A stretch of 64,000 nucleotides of DNA from Flavobacteriia bacterium (GCA_013298525.1 JAAFHW010000001.1:54875-118874), one strand, 5' to 3'; shown: positions 18,964 to 27,486, counted from the first letter of the stretch. Notes: generated by a model from the sequence alone, not told the origin. Numbers and translations are program-made.

Positions 18964-20280
18964 ATGGATTTAAAAGAAAAATTAGTATCGTCTTTCATGG
19001 CATTTGAAGAGCAAATCGATGTGACTTCGCAGTTGCATGATGTGCGTACTTCGGCTATAAAAAACTTTGAAAATAAAGGTTTCCCAACCAAAAAAGAGGA
19101 AGCATGGAAATATACTTCGTTGAACGCCATCTTAAAAAATGACTTCACCGTTTTTCCAAAACACGAAAATGCTATTGAGTTTGCTGAGGTTAAGAAGTAT
19201 TTCCTTCATGAAATTGACACCTACAAAGTGATTTTTGTGGACGGAAAATTCTCTTCGTTTTTATCATCAACTACACATGATGGATTGGATGTTTGCTTGA
19301 TGTCATCGGCATTGACTAAACCAAAATACAAAATGGTTATTGACGAGTATTTCAATAAAATTGCTAGTAAAGACGAGACTTTAACTACGTTGAATACCGC
19401 TTTTGCAAACGAAGGCGCGTACATTAATGTTCCGAAAAGTAAAGTGGTTGAAAAACCAATCGAAATCATTTATTTCTCGACTGGAGTTGAAAATGCTTTG
19501 ATGGTGCAACCTCGAAATTTGGTAATTGTAGGTGAAAATGCTCACGTTCAAATCATTGAAAGACACCAAAGTTTGAATGAAAATCCGGTGTTAACTAATT
19601 CGGTTACAGAGATTTTTGCTCAAAAACGCGCTATCGTAGATTATTATAAAATTCAAAACGATTTGCTATCGGCAAACCTAATTGATAACACCTATATTTC
19701 TCAAAAACAAGAAAGTAGAGTTTCTGTTCATACGTTTTCTTTTGGTGGAAACATCACCAGAAACAACTTAAATTTCTATCATTTTGGAGAAAGAATCGAC
19801 TCGACTTTAAAAGGAATTACGATTATTGGCGACAAGCAACATGTTGATCATTACACACTTGTAAATCACGCAACGCCAAATTGTGAAAGTCATCAAAATT
19901 ACAAAACCATTTTAGCAGACAGTTCAAAAGGAGTTTTCAACGGAAAAATTTACGTAGAAAAAGAAGCTCAAAAAACGGATGCTTTCCAACAAAACAACAA
20001 TATTTTAATTGGTGATAAAGCTACAATAAACGCAAAACCACAATTAGAAATTTTTGCCGATGATGTAAAATGTTCGCACGGTTGCACGATTGGTCAATTA
20101 GACGAAAGCGCAATGTTTTACATGCAACAACGCGGTATTCCAAGGAAAGAAGCTAAAGCACTATTGATGTATGCGTTTTCAAATACTGTAATCGAAAGCA
20201 TCAAAATACCCGAATTAAAACAACGAATTACTAAGATTATCGCCAACAAATTGGGTGTTAATTTAGGGTTTGATTTATAG
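18964..20280 (+). CDS. sufD: Fe-S assembly protein SufD
   Basis: 438 residues, the second scaffold subunit and a SufB paralogue. Typical SufD features are the N-terminal GFPTKKEEAWKYTSL, the central beta-helix, and the C-terminal KCSHGCTIGQLDESAMFYMQQRGIP in which the conserved Cys/His cluster lies. It closes the first suf block. A bidirectional terminator follows, and the sufS block resumes 1.8 kb downstream. Confidence 0.96.
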   Translation: MDLKEKLVSSFMAFEEQIDVTSQLHDVRTSAIKNFENKGFPTKKEEAWKYTSLNAILKNDFTVFPKHENAIEFAEVKKYFLHEIDTYKVIFVDGKFSSFLSSTTHDGLDVCLMSSALTKPKYKMVIDEYFNKIASKDETLTTLNTAFANEGAYINVPKSKVVEKPIEIIYFSTGVENALMVQPRNLVIVGENAHVQIIERHQSLNENPVLTNSVTEIFAQKRAIVDYYKIQNDLLSANLIDNTYISQKQESRVSVHTFSFGGNITRNNLNFYHFGERIDSTLKGITIIGDKQHVDHYTLVNHATPNCESHQNYKTILADSSKGVFNGKIYVEKEAQKTDAFQQNNNILIGDKATINAKPQLEIFADDVKCSHGCTIGQLDESAMFYMQQRGIPRKEAKALLMYAFSNTVIESIKIPELKQRITKIIANKLGVNLGFDL

Positions 20281-20303
20281 AAAAAAAGCAATTTTAATAC
20301 AGC

Positions 20304-20336
20304 AAAAAAGCTTTCCATTTCGGAAAGCTTTTTTTA
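20304..20336. terminator. Bidirectional terminator after sufD
   Basis: AAGCTTTCC (20308-20316) pairs with GGAAAGCTT (20322-20330) around a 5-base loop, with A-runs on the left and T-runs on the right. It serves sufD and the convergent minus-strand small membrane gene. Confidence 0.85.
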
Positions 20337-20528
20337 TGATTCGTCCTTTGTTGTTTTAATCAATCCTATACCAGAAACAAAAAAAACAACACCCAACACT
20401 CCATAAATAATTAAAGACTTTATATCTCTTTCGCTTCCAGCTGTACTTGAAAAAACTATGGTAGTATATACAAGTCCAACAATTCCTAAAATTGTAAGGA
20501 ATCCACCAAAAATCCTTTTCATATTCAT
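20334..20528 (-). CDS. Small two-helix membrane protein
   Basis: About 64 residues from the ATG at 20528 (MNMKRIFGG); a second ATG at 20522 is also possible, and a longer TTG reading would run into the promoter box. Two hydrophobic segments, FLTILGIVGLVYTTIVF and LIIYGVLGVVFFVSGIGLI, flank a short polar loop (STAGSERDIK). It ends with KTTKDES. Inner-membrane location is likely; function unknown. Confidence 0.6.
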   Translation of the reverse strand: MNMKRIFGGFLTILGIVGLVYTTIVFSSTAGSERDIKSLIIYGVLGVVFFVSGIGLIKTTKDES

Positions 20529-20552
20529 GATTTTTTTTTTTAGATTACCTAA

Positions 20553-20560
20553 CAAAAGTA
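20553..20560 (-). promoter_or_regulatory. Candidate -7 promoter box (TACTTTTG, minus strand)
   Basis: The plus strand reads CAAAAGTA, giving TACTTTTG on the minus strand, 25 bases upstream of the small membrane gene's start. No -33 element is seen. Confidence 0.4.
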
Positions 20561-20618
20561 GTTACAAGTTAACCAGAAATATTACACATTTAAAGTAAAA
20601 ACTTGCATTTTTATGTGC

Positions 20619-21965
20619 TTATTTTTCTAAACTCCCAACAATTCCACTCAACAAACCATTAAAATCAAATTCGGGATCTTCTTTTAAACCCATTCGAACG
20701 ATAACTAAATCATGGCTTGGGAAAATTGCTACCATTTGTCCTTGATAACCACTTGCGTAGAACATGTCTTTTGGAGCATTTGGAAATCTTCCTCCAGCGT
20801 TTAACCAAAATTGTGCACCATATTGTCCGTTGGAAGTATTAGTTGGTGTAGACACGTATTTTGCCCAACTTTCGTCAAAGATTTGTTCGCCGTTCCAATT
20901 GCCTTTGTGTAAATACAATAAGCCAAATTTTGCCCAATCACGTGTGGTTGCCCAACCATAAGACGAACCAACAAAATTTCCAGCCATATCGGTTTCAACG
21001 ATAGCTGAATTCATGCCGATTTTGTCTAATAAATTGGTGTACCAAAAATCTAAATACTCTTGATGCGTTTTGAATTGTTTTCGCAAAATTCCACTCAATA
21101 AATTTGTTGTTCCCGAAGAGTAATTCCAAGTGTTATTGGGTTTTCCAATTAGTGGTTTATTGATTTGTGATTTAGTCATATCTTCCTCAATGAAAAGCAT
21201 TTTGGTTACATCCGAAATTTTTCCATAATCTTCTTCCCATTCCAATCCTGAGTTCATATGAAGTAAATCGTTTGTTGTGATTTTAGAGCGCTCATCGGTT
21301 GCCCATTCTGCAATTGGAGCTGCTTTCATGATGTCGAATTTACCTTGTTTTTGCAAAACTCCAAATAAAGTTCCTGTGATACTTTTCGTCATAGACCAAC
21401 CTAAAATTCTTGAGTTTTTATTGAAACCATCAGCGTATTTTTCAGCTATAATTTTGTTTTTATAAATTACAATTACCGAACGTGTTCGCTTGTCTTTTTG
21501 ACCTTGTTTATCAAAAGCATTTTCAACAACAGCTTTTAATTTGACATAGTCAATATTTGAAAAAACAGTGTCTTTTGGTTCCAAATTTCCATAAGGAAAA
21601 GGTAAATTAGTATTTATTTTAGTCCTTTTCGGAACATTATAAGGTTTGGAAACATCAAAATCATCGTTAATCAATGTTGCTCCTAAACCTTCACGATAAA
21701 TGGATTTTCGTTCTTTTAATCCATAGACTTTTGAAGTAACAAATCGTTCCGCATCATTAATTTCATTGGTTGCCCAATCTATTTTATCAATATCATTATC
21801 GCCTTGTTGTATCGTTTCCAACGAACGATTATCTAAAAAATGGCCTGACGTAACGCTTTTAGATGAAAAACCAGTTATCATATCAAGTTGCGGATAGATT
21901 TCTATTCGAAGATAAACCAAAACTAATAGTAGTAAAACCGCGAATATTTTGAAGAATTTTTTCAT
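20619..21965 (-). CDS. Serine hydrolase (class C beta-lactamase-like)
   Basis: 448 residues from the ATG that gives a clean N-terminal membrane anchor (MKKFFKIFAVLLLLVLVYL); an ATG 7 codons upstream is less likely. The SxxK nucleophile motif is S191-M-T-K194 (GWSMTKS). The YxN equivalent reads WNYSSG, and the third box probably lies in SGYQGQMVAIFP. It belongs to the penicillin-binding-protein / beta-lactamase-like family of esterases and peptidases; real beta-lactamase activity cannot be assumed. It sits on the opposite strand between the two suf blocks and shows no link to them. Confidence 0.87.
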   Translation of the reverse strand: MKKFFKIFAVLLLLVLVYLRIEIYPQLDMITGFSSKSVTSGHFLDNRSLETIQQGDNDIDKIDWATNEINDAERFVTSKVYGLKERKSIYREGLGATLINDDFDVSKPYNVPKRTKINTNLPFPYGNLEPKDTVFSNIDYVKLKAVVENAFDKQGQKDKRTRSVIVIYKNKIIAEKYADGFNKNSRILGWSMTKSITGTLFGVLQKQGKFDIMKAAPIAEWATDERSKITTNDLLHMNSGLEWEEDYGKISDVTKMLFIEEDMTKSQINKPLIGKPNNTWNYSSGTTNLLSGILRKQFKTHQEYLDFWYTNLLDKIGMNSAIVETDMAGNFVGSSYGWATTRDWAKFGLLYLHKGNWNGEQIFDESWAKYVSTPTNTSNGQYGAQFWLNAGGRFPNAPKDMFYASGYQGQMVAIFPSHDLVIVRMGLKEDPEFDFNGLLSGIVGSLEK

Positions 21966-22062
21966 TGTAAATAGATTTTCATGCAATTTATAAATTAAAA
22001 ATGAAATCAGTAATCATTATAAAATTTTACATTTATAAAACTATGATTTTATTAACATCTGT

Positions 22063-22096
22063 TTGGTAAAAATCAGTTTCAATTTTATTACTTTTG
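22063..22096 (+). promoter_or_regulatory. Promoter of the sufS block
   Basis: TTG (22063-22065) and TACTTTTG (22089-22096) are separated by 23 bases, at the long end of the accepted 17-23 range. The ATG of sufS follows at 22123. The TTG could be misread as an upstream start codon, but it fits better as the -33 element. Confidence 0.65.
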
Positions 22097-22122
22097 TATT
22101 TAGAAAAATTCTAAATAAAGAA

Positions 22123-23337
22123 ATGTTAGATATAAATAAAATACGAGCTGATTTCCCAATATTATCGCAACAGATTTATTGTAAACCGTTGATTTATTTT
22201 GATAATGGTGCTACTTCACAAAAACCTAAAGTAGTCATTGATGCTATTACAAAATACTATGAACATTTGAATGCAAATATTCATAGAGGAGTTCATAAAT
22301 TAAGTCAAGATGCTACCGATGCGTATGAGGTTTCTCGTGGTAAAATTCAAAATCATATTAATGCTAAATTCCCATACGAAGTAATTTTTACTTCAGGAAC
22401 TACACATTCTATAAACGCTGTGGCCAATGGTTTTGCTTCTATTTTGAAAACTGGCGATGAGGTTTTGGTTTCTGCTTTAGAACATCATAGTAATATTGTG
22501 CCTTGGCAAATGTTGTGTGAAAAAACCGGAGCCGTTTTGAAAGTAATTCCAATGAATGAGGCTGGTGAATTAATACTATCAGAGTATGATAATTTGCTTT
22601 CAAATAAAACTAAAATTGTAACGGTTAATCATATATCAAATGCCTTGGGAACGATTAATCCTATTGAATATATGATTAAAAAAGCGCATGAAGTTGGTGC
22701 TGCTATTTTGATTGATGGAGCTCAAGCAACACCACACTTAAAACCTGATGTTCAAGCTTTAGATTGTGATTTTTATGTGTTTTCAGGACATAAAATTTGT
22801 GGACCAACAGGCGTTGGAATTTTATATGGAAAAGAAGAATGGCTTCGAAAACTGCCTCCCTATCAAGGCGGTGGTGAAATGATTGCAACGGTTTCATTTG
22901 AGAAAACTACTTATGCCGATTTGCCACACAAATTTGAAGCAGGAACACCCAATATTGAAGGCGGAATTGTACTTGGAACAGCAATTGATTACATGAATGA
23001 AATAGGTTTTGATAATATTGCTTCCTACGAACAAGAATTACTAGAATACGGAACAAAAAAACTTCTTGAAATAGAAGGTTTGAAAATCTATGGAACTGCT
23101 AAAGAAAAAGCTTCTGTAATTTCGTTTAATATTGATGACATTCATCCTTATGACATTGGCACGATAATAGATAAATTAGGAATAGCAGTAAGAACAGGGC
23201 ATCATTGCGCACAACCAATAATGGATTTCTTTAGTATTCCTGGAACTATAAGAGCAAGCTTTGCTTTTTACAATACTAAAGAAGAAATTGATATCTTTGT
23301 CGAAGCCGTTAAAAAGGCTAAAATGATGTTAACTTAA
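22123..23337 (+). CDS. sufS: Cysteine desulfurase SufS
   Basis: 404 residues from the ATG MLDINKIRADFP. It is a PLP enzyme that takes sulfur from cysteine for Fe-S assembly. The PLP lysine is in FSGHKICGPTGVG and the catalytic cysteine in RTGHHCAQP, typical of the SufS (group II) branch that works with SufE. The N-terminal YFDNGATSQKP and HRGVHKLSQDAT motifs also fit. It heads the second suf block, and sufE comes three ORFs later. Confidence 0.96.
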   Translation: MLDINKIRADFPILSQQIYCKPLIYFDNGATSQKPKVVIDAITKYYEHLNANIHRGVHKLSQDATDAYEVSRGKIQNHINAKFPYEVIFTSGTTHSINAVANGFASILKTGDEVLVSALEHHSNIVPWQMLCEKTGAVLKVIPMNEAGELILSEYDNLLSNKTKIVTVNHISNALGTINPIEYMIKKAHEVGAAILIDGAQATPHLKPDVQALDCDFYVFSGHKICGPTGVGILYGKEEWLRKLPPYQGGGEMIATVSFEKTTYADLPHKFEAGTPNIEGGIVLGTAIDYMNEIGFDNIASYEQELLEYGTKKLLEIEGLKIYGTAKEKASVISFNIDDIHPYDIGTIIDKLGIAVRTGHHCAQPIMDFFSIPGTIRASFAFYNTKEEIDIFVEAVKKAKMMLT

Positions 23338-23347
23338 ACACATAATT

Positions 23348-23431
23348 ATGAAATCGCCATTAACAACATGTTTGCGCAAGCAAACACCAATAATTAAAAA
23401 GGCGATACCATATGTTACCGCTAAAAAATAA
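23348..23431 (+). CDS. Possible 27-codon leader peptide, strongly basic
   Basis: ATG-initiated ORF starting 10 bases after the sufS stop and ending 11 bases before the next gene. It begins MKSPLTTCLRKQTPIIKK and contains seven Lys/Arg and no acidic residue. Its RNA can form a 7-base hairpin with a GCAA loop (23369-23386) enclosed by ATCGCC / GGCGAT (23353-23358 and 23401-23406). Its last codons contain CATATGTT (23409-23416), complementary to AACATATG (23438-23445), which includes the next start codon. Either a true small protein or leader peptide, or a structured spacer. Confidence 0.35.
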   Translation: MKSPLTTCLRKQTPIIKKAIPYVTAKK

Positions 23432-23442
23432 AATTTAAACAT

Positions 23443-23877
23443 ATGAAAGTATTTACATTATTAGTACTAACCATTTTCATGGCAAAAGGATGTTCACAAG
23501 AGGCTAAAAACGATATTGCTAATGCAAAAATTGTTTATACAGCTAATACTCGTGGTTTTTATCAAAAAATAACAATACAAAATCAAGAAATTTCTGTTTC
23601 TAGTGAAAGAGATTCATCGGATAAAGGAGTTACTTCCAAAATTTCTGATGCTGATTGGAAAGAGTTAGTTGGATATTTTGAAAAAATAGAACTTGATAGT
23701 TTGTCAACTTATAAAGACCCAACTCAAAAAAGAGTTTATGATGGCGCAGCAATCGCAGAGTTGATAATTAATTACAAAGAGAAAGAATATCAAACTAAAA
23801 ATTTTGATCATGGTTATCCACCTGTTGAAATTGAAAAGTTTGTGAACAAATTGGTTTCTTTGGTTAAAGAAGAATAA
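23443..23877 (+). CDS. Small exported protein of unknown function in the suf block
   Basis: 144 residues. The N-terminus MKVFTLLVLTIFMAKGCSQ resembles a lipoprotein signal, but the residues before the cysteine (AKG) are not a good lipobox, so lipidation is uncertain. The mature part has IVYTANTRGFYQKITIQNQ near the start, WKELVGYFEKIELDSL in the middle and a C-terminal helix. I recall similar small domains with no known activity but cannot name one. It lies between sufS and sufE on the same strand, 33 bases before sufE. Confidence 0.7.
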   Translation: MKVFTLLVLTIFMAKGCSQEAKNDIANAKIVYTANTRGFYQKITIQNQEISVSSERDSSDKGVTSKISDADWKELVGYFEKIELDSLSTYKDPTQKRVYDGAAIAELIINYKEKEYQTKNFDHGYPPVEIEKFVNKLVSLVKEE

Positions 23878-23910
23878 ATTATAATAGATACTGAAATAAT
23901 TCAGCATAAT

Positions 23911-24330
23911 ATGACAATACAAGAAATACAAGACACAATTGTTGATGAATTTTCGATGTTTGACGATTGGATGCAACGTTATGAGTACATTATCGATTTA
24001 GGGAAAGCACTTCCTTTAATTGATGAACATTACAAAACAGAAGATAATATTATAAAAGGTTGTCAATCTAAAGTTTGGGTTCATGCAGAACAAAACGAAG
24101 ATAAAATAGTTTTTACTGCAGATAGTGATGCTATTTTAACTAAAGGAATAATTGCAATATTGATTAGAGCTTTTTCAAATCAAAAAGCAGCGGATATTTT
24201 AGAAGCAAATACCGACTTTATAGATGAAATAGGATTGAAAGAACATCTTTCTCCAACTCGTGCTAATGGTTTGGTATCAATGATTAAACAAATAAAAATG
24301 TATGCTTTAGCTTATAATGCTAAAAATTAA
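23911..24330 (+). CDS. sufE: Sulfur acceptor SufE
   Basis: 139 residues. SufE takes the persulfide from SufS through its conserved cysteine, here C51 in IIKGCQSKVWV, the same position as in E. coli SufE. LGKALPLIDEHYKTEDN precedes it, as in the family. Cytoplasmic. It is followed by the sufT-like gene after 6 bases, clearly one operon. Confidence 0.95.
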   Translation: MTIQEIQDTIVDEFSMFDDWMQRYEYIIDLGKALPLIDEHYKTEDNIIKGCQSKVWVHAEQNEDKIVFTADSDAILTKGIIAILIRAFSNQKAADILEANTDFIDEIGLKEHLSPTRANGLVSMIKQIKMYALAYNAKN

Positions 24331-24336
24331 ATAATT

Positions 24337-24660
24337 ATGGAAGAATTTAAAGACGAAATTAATTTAGGTGAGAATGTAGTTAAGGTTTTAAAAGGTATTT
24401 ACGACCCAGAAATACCTGTTGATATATATGAGTTGGGTTTGATTTATGACGTGATGATTAATGAGGATAATGAAGTAAAAGTATTAATGACTTTAACATC
24501 ACCAAATTGTCCAGTTGCAGAGACTTTACCTCGTGAAGTGGAAGAAAAAGTTACTAAAATTGATGTTGTTAAATCATGCGAAGTTGAAATCACTTTTGAT
24601 CCACCATGGAGCAAAGATTTAATGAGCGAAGAAGCAAAACTAGAATTAGGAATGTTGTAA
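24337..24660 (+). CDS. sufT: SUF-associated MIP18/DUF59 protein (SufT-like)
   Basis: 107 residues, a single MIP18 (DUF59) domain: YDPEIPVDIYELGLIYDV near residue 22, and the reactive-type cysteine C58 in LTSPNCPVAETLP. SufT-type proteins help Fe-S cluster maturation, probably as carriers or scaffolds. It sits 6 bases after sufE and one base before the DUF2480 gene. The longer SufT form has an extra N-terminal part that this one lacks. Confidence 0.88.
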   Translation: MEEFKDEINLGENVVKVLKGIYDPEIPVDIYELGLIYDVMINEDNEVKVLMTLTSPNCPVAETLPREVEEKVTKIDVVKSCEVEITFDPPWSKDLMSEEAKLELGML

Positions 24661-24661
24661 A

Positions 24662-25168
24662 ATGTCAGAAGAGATTATAAATAAAGTTGCCAATTCTGCG
24701 CTTGAAGTTTTCGATTTGGAAGATTATTATCCAAATGGAGTTCGAACTCAAATAGACATATCAAAATGGCTTTATGAAGGATTTCTTTTGAAAGAGAAAG
24801 ACTTTCGTGAAGCATTAAAAAATCACGATTGGTCGCAATATCAAGGGCATTTAGTTGCAATTAATTGTTCAACAGACGCTATAATTCCTGCTTGGGCGAG
24901 TATCCTTGTTACTGTTTATGTTTCACCATTTGCAAAGAAGGTTGTTTTAGGTAATTTATCTGATTTAGATACTTTGTTGTATCAAGAGATTTTGTCTGAA
25001 ATTGATTATTCTACATATCAAGATAAGCCTGTAATTTTAAAAGGCTGTTCTAAAAAACCAGTACCAGAAAGTGCTTACATCATTGCAATTCAAAATCTTC
25101 AACGAGTTGCAAAAAGCATAATGTATGGCGAAGCATGTTCAGCGGTGCCATTATACAAGAAAAAGTAG
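24662..25168 (+). CDS. DUF2480 family protein
   Basis: 168 residues, cytoplasmic, with ATG one base after the sufT stop, so almost certainly co-translated. It fits the DUF2480 family, found mainly in Bacteroidetes and of unknown activity. Three cysteines stand in motif-like settings: C69 (AINCSTDAIIPAWAS), C129 (LKGCSKKPVP) and C159 (GEACSAVPLYKKK). The WASILV and EIDYSTYQDKPVILKGC segments look structured. Its place at the end of the Fe-S operon and its cysteines suggest, without proving, a role in cluster binding or delivery. Confidence 0.85.
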   Translation: MSEEIINKVANSALEVFDLEDYYPNGVRTQIDISKWLYEGFLLKEKDFREALKNHDWSQYQGHLVAINCSTDAIIPAWASILVTVYVSPFAKKVVLGNLSDLDTLLYQEILSEIDYSTYQDKPVILKGCSKKPVPESAYIIAIQNLQRVAKSIMYGEACSAVPLYKKK

Positions 25169-25211
25169 TTTAAATTCTACAAAATCAATAGCTTACATTT
25201 TTTCATATGGT

Positions 25212-25241
25212 TTGTTAAAGTCAAATGTATTTTTACCTTTG
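25212..25241 (+). promoter_or_regulatory. Promoter of the DUF3078 gene
   Basis: TTG (25212-25214) and TACCTTTG (25234-25241) with a 19-base spacing fit the Bacteroidetes consensus exactly. The ATG follows at 25269. An in-frame reading starting at 25125 would run through this promoter and is rejected. Confidence 0.75.
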
Positions 25242-25268
25242 CACTCGAAAATTTTAAAACAAAACAAA

Positions 25269-26156
25269 ATGAAAAAAATTTTACTTTCAATAGTTTTTTT
25301 AATGACTGTGAGTTTATCAATAGCTCAAACCGCAGAAAAAGAGAACTTAAAAAAAACTGAAGAAGCTGCAAAAGTTGCTGCAGATAAACCTAATGGATGG
25401 GTTAAAAAAGGGACTTTTACTTTTTTAGCAAATCAAGCAACTTTCAATAATTGGTTAGCAGGTGGTCAAAGTAACATCTCAGGAAATGTGGGATTAAATT
25501 ATGATTTCAATTACAAAAGCGGAGATTGGAATTGGGACAACAGGTTATTTGCTGCTTATGGTCTTACAAAAATAAAAGATCAAGAAATGCAAAAGTCTGA
25601 TGATAGATTGGAATTCAATTCATTATTAGGTAAAAAAGCTTCAGGATACTGGTTTTATTCAGCATTTTTTAATTTTAAAACTCAATTAGACTCTGGTTTT
25701 GATTTAGGCTCTGGAATAAAAACTTCTCATTTCTTTTCACCTGCCTTTTTTCAATTTGGACCAGGTATGATGTGGAAAAAAAGTGATAATTTGAAAGTAA
25801 ATATTGCTCCTGCAACTTCTAAATTAATTATTGTTCATCCTCATTTTACAACATTTGGTTCTTCATTTGGTGTTGCACAAGGTGATAATACACGTTTTGA
25901 ATTTGGAGCAGCGGTAAATGGTTATTACAAATTTAAGTTAATGGAAAACGTAACTGTTGAAAATATATTAAATTTATATTCAAACTATTTAGAAGATCCT
26001 CAAAATGTAGATATTGATTATACTTTAAATATTGCAATGAAAATAAATAAAACTTTATCAACAAATTTTGCATTCCAAACAATTTATGACGACAATGCAT
26101 TTAGAGGTTTTCAAACTAGACAAATTATTGGTTTAGGGGTGAATTATGGTTTTTAA
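25269..26156 (+). CDS. DUF3078 outer-membrane-type protein
   Basis: 295 residues from the ATG that gives the signal peptide MKKILLSIVFLMTVSLSIAQ. The mature protein is rich in short amphipathic strands ending in aromatic residues and closes with RQIIGLGVNYGF, typical of an outer-membrane beta-barrel. It fits the DUF3078 family of Bacteroidetes (KKGTFTFLANQATFNNWLAGG at the start). It has its own promoter and a strong terminator, so it probably only neighbours the suf block. Substrate or role unknown. Confidence 0.85.
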   Translation: MKKILLSIVFLMTVSLSIAQTAEKENLKKTEEAAKVAADKPNGWVKKGTFTFLANQATFNNWLAGGQSNISGNVGLNYDFNYKSGDWNWDNRLFAAYGLTKIKDQEMQKSDDRLEFNSLLGKKASGYWFYSAFFNFKTQLDSGFDLGSGIKTSHFFSPAFFQFGPGMMWKKSDNLKVNIAPATSKLIIVHPHFTTFGSSFGVAQGDNTRFEFGAAVNGYYKFKLMENVTVENILNLYSNYLEDPQNVDIDYTLNIAMKINKTLSTNFAFQTIYDDNAFRGFQTRQIIGLGVNYGF

Positions 26157-26174
26157 TACATAGATCAATTATAT

Positions 26175-26210
26175 AAAAAATGCCTTTAGAATTTCTAAAG
26201 GCATTTTTTT
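26175..26210. terminator. Bidirectional terminator between DUF3078 gene and hflX
   Basis: TGCCTTTAGA (26181-26190) pairs with TCTAAAGGCA (26194-26203) around a 3-base loop, with six A before and a T-run after. Ideal for two convergent genes. Confidence 0.92.
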
Positions 26211-27436
26211 TATTCTTCTTTTTCTATAGCATCTTTGTAATCTGGATAAAGAAACTTATTGTACGGAAATCTAGTTACATGAATTTCTCTTACAGCTTCA
26301 TAAACGATTTCTCTAAATTGTTCAAAGTTTTCTTTTTCTGTTGCAGAAATAAATAAAGCGTTTTTTTCACCAACATTACTCATCCAAGTTTGTTTCCATT
26401 CATCCAAAGTGTAATGTTTAGTTGTTCTTTCGGTCATTAAATCATCTTCTTCAATAGTAAGATGTTTATAGGCGTCAATTTTATTAAAAACCATTATTGT
26501 TGGTTTATCATTACTTTTAATATCCATCAGAATCTGATTTACAGATGCTATATGATCTTCAAAATCAGAATGTGAAATATCTACAACATGAAGTAACAAA
26601 TCAGCTTCACGAACTTCGTCAAGAGTACTTTTAAAAGATTCAACTAATTGCGTTGGTAATTTTCTAATAAACCCTACAGTATCAGACAGTAAGAAAGGTA
26701 AATTTTTAATTACAACTTTTCTAACAGTTGTGTCTAAAGTGGCAAATAATTTGTTTTCTACAAAAACATCACTCTTTCCAACAGCATTCATCAAAGTTGA
26801 TTTTCCAACATTTGTATATCCAACCAAAGCAACTCTAACCATTGCGCCACGATTACTTCTTTGAACAGACATTTGTCTATCTATAGTTTTAATTTTATCT
26901 TTCAATAAAGCAATTCTATCTCTAACAATTCGTCTGTCGGTTTCAATTTCTGTTTCTCCTGGACCACGAAGACCAATACCTCCTTTTTGTCTTTCAAGGT
27001 GCGTCCACATTCCAGAAAGCCTTGGTAGCAAATATTGACATTGAGCCAATTCTACTTGTGTTCTAGCATAGGAAGTTTCAGCTCGTTGAGCAAAAATATC
27101 CAAAATAAGATTGGTTCTATCTAATACTTTACAATCTAAAATTTTTGAAATATTTTTTTGTTGTGAAGGTGATAATTCATCATCAAAAATCACAGTAGAT
27201 ATTTCATGTTCTTTTACATAAAGATGAATCTCATCCATTTTTCCTGTTCCAAGAAAAGTCTTCGGATTTGGTTTGTCCATTTTTTGCCAAAATCTTTTTA
27301 CAACTTCACCTCCAGCAGTAAAAGTTAAAAATTCTAGTTCATCTAAATATTCAACAAGTTTTTCCTCATTTTGATTTTGAGTTACAATACCGACTATGAC
27401 TGTTTTTTCAAAATCTATTTTTTCTTTTTCTAACAT
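26210..27436 (-). CDS. hflX: GTPase HflX
   Basis: 408 residues from the ATG MLEKEKIDFEKTVIVGIV. A longer reading from an upstream ATG at 27496 would overlap the promoter. The N-terminal HflX domain contains GTGKMDEI and FDDELSPSQQKN. The GTPase domain has G1 GYTNVGKST, G3 DTVGFI and G4 NKID. The linker GGIGLRGPGETEIETDRR is diagnostic. HflX binds the 50S subunit and splits stalled or hibernating 70S ribosomes. Single gene, divergent from the giant adhesin. Confidence 0.96.
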   Translation of the reverse strand: MLEKEKIDFEKTVIVGIVTQNQNEEKLVEYLDELEFLTFTAGGEVVKRFWQKMDKPNPKTFLGTGKMDEIHLYVKEHEISTVIFDDELSPSQQKNISKILDCKVLDRTNLILDIFAQRAETSYARTQVELAQCQYLLPRLSGMWTHLERQKGGIGLRGPGETEIETDRRIVRDRIALLKDKIKTIDRQMSVQRSNRGAMVRVALVGYTNVGKSTLMNAVGKSDVFVENKLFATLDTTVRKVVIKNLPFLLSDTVGFIRKLPTQLVESFKSTLDEVREADLLLHVVDISHSDFEDHIASVNQILMDIKSNDKPTIMVFNKIDAYKHLTIEEDDLMTERTTKHYTLDEWKQTWMSNVGEKNALFISATEKENFEQFREIVYEAVREIHVTRFPYNKFLYPDYKDAIEKEE

Positions 27437-27453
27437 AATATTCTTTTCTATTG

Positions 27454-27486
27454 CAAAAATAGACAAAATGCATAAAAAATCGACAA
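27454..27486 (-). promoter_or_regulatory. Promoter of hflX
   Basis: On the minus strand TTG (plus-strand CAA at 27484-27486) is followed after 22 bases by TATTTTTG (plus-strand CAAAAATA at 27454-27461). The ATG at 27436 follows 17 bases later, a short leader. Confidence 0.6.

Noticed and set aside
20619..21965. Antibiotic-resistance beta-lactamase
   Set aside because: The SxxK motif is shared by many esterases and peptidases; a YSS instead of YxN and a long N-terminal region argue against calling it a resistance gene.
22063..22122. TTG-initiated extension of sufS by 20 residues
   Set aside because: The TTG and the following sequence form a good TTG-N23-TACTTTTG promoter, and the ATG at 22123 gives the usual SufS N-terminus.
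25125..25268. Upstream extension of the DUF3078 gene overlapping DUF2480
   Set aside because: It would hide the signal peptide and read through an exact TTG-N19-TACCTTTG promoter.
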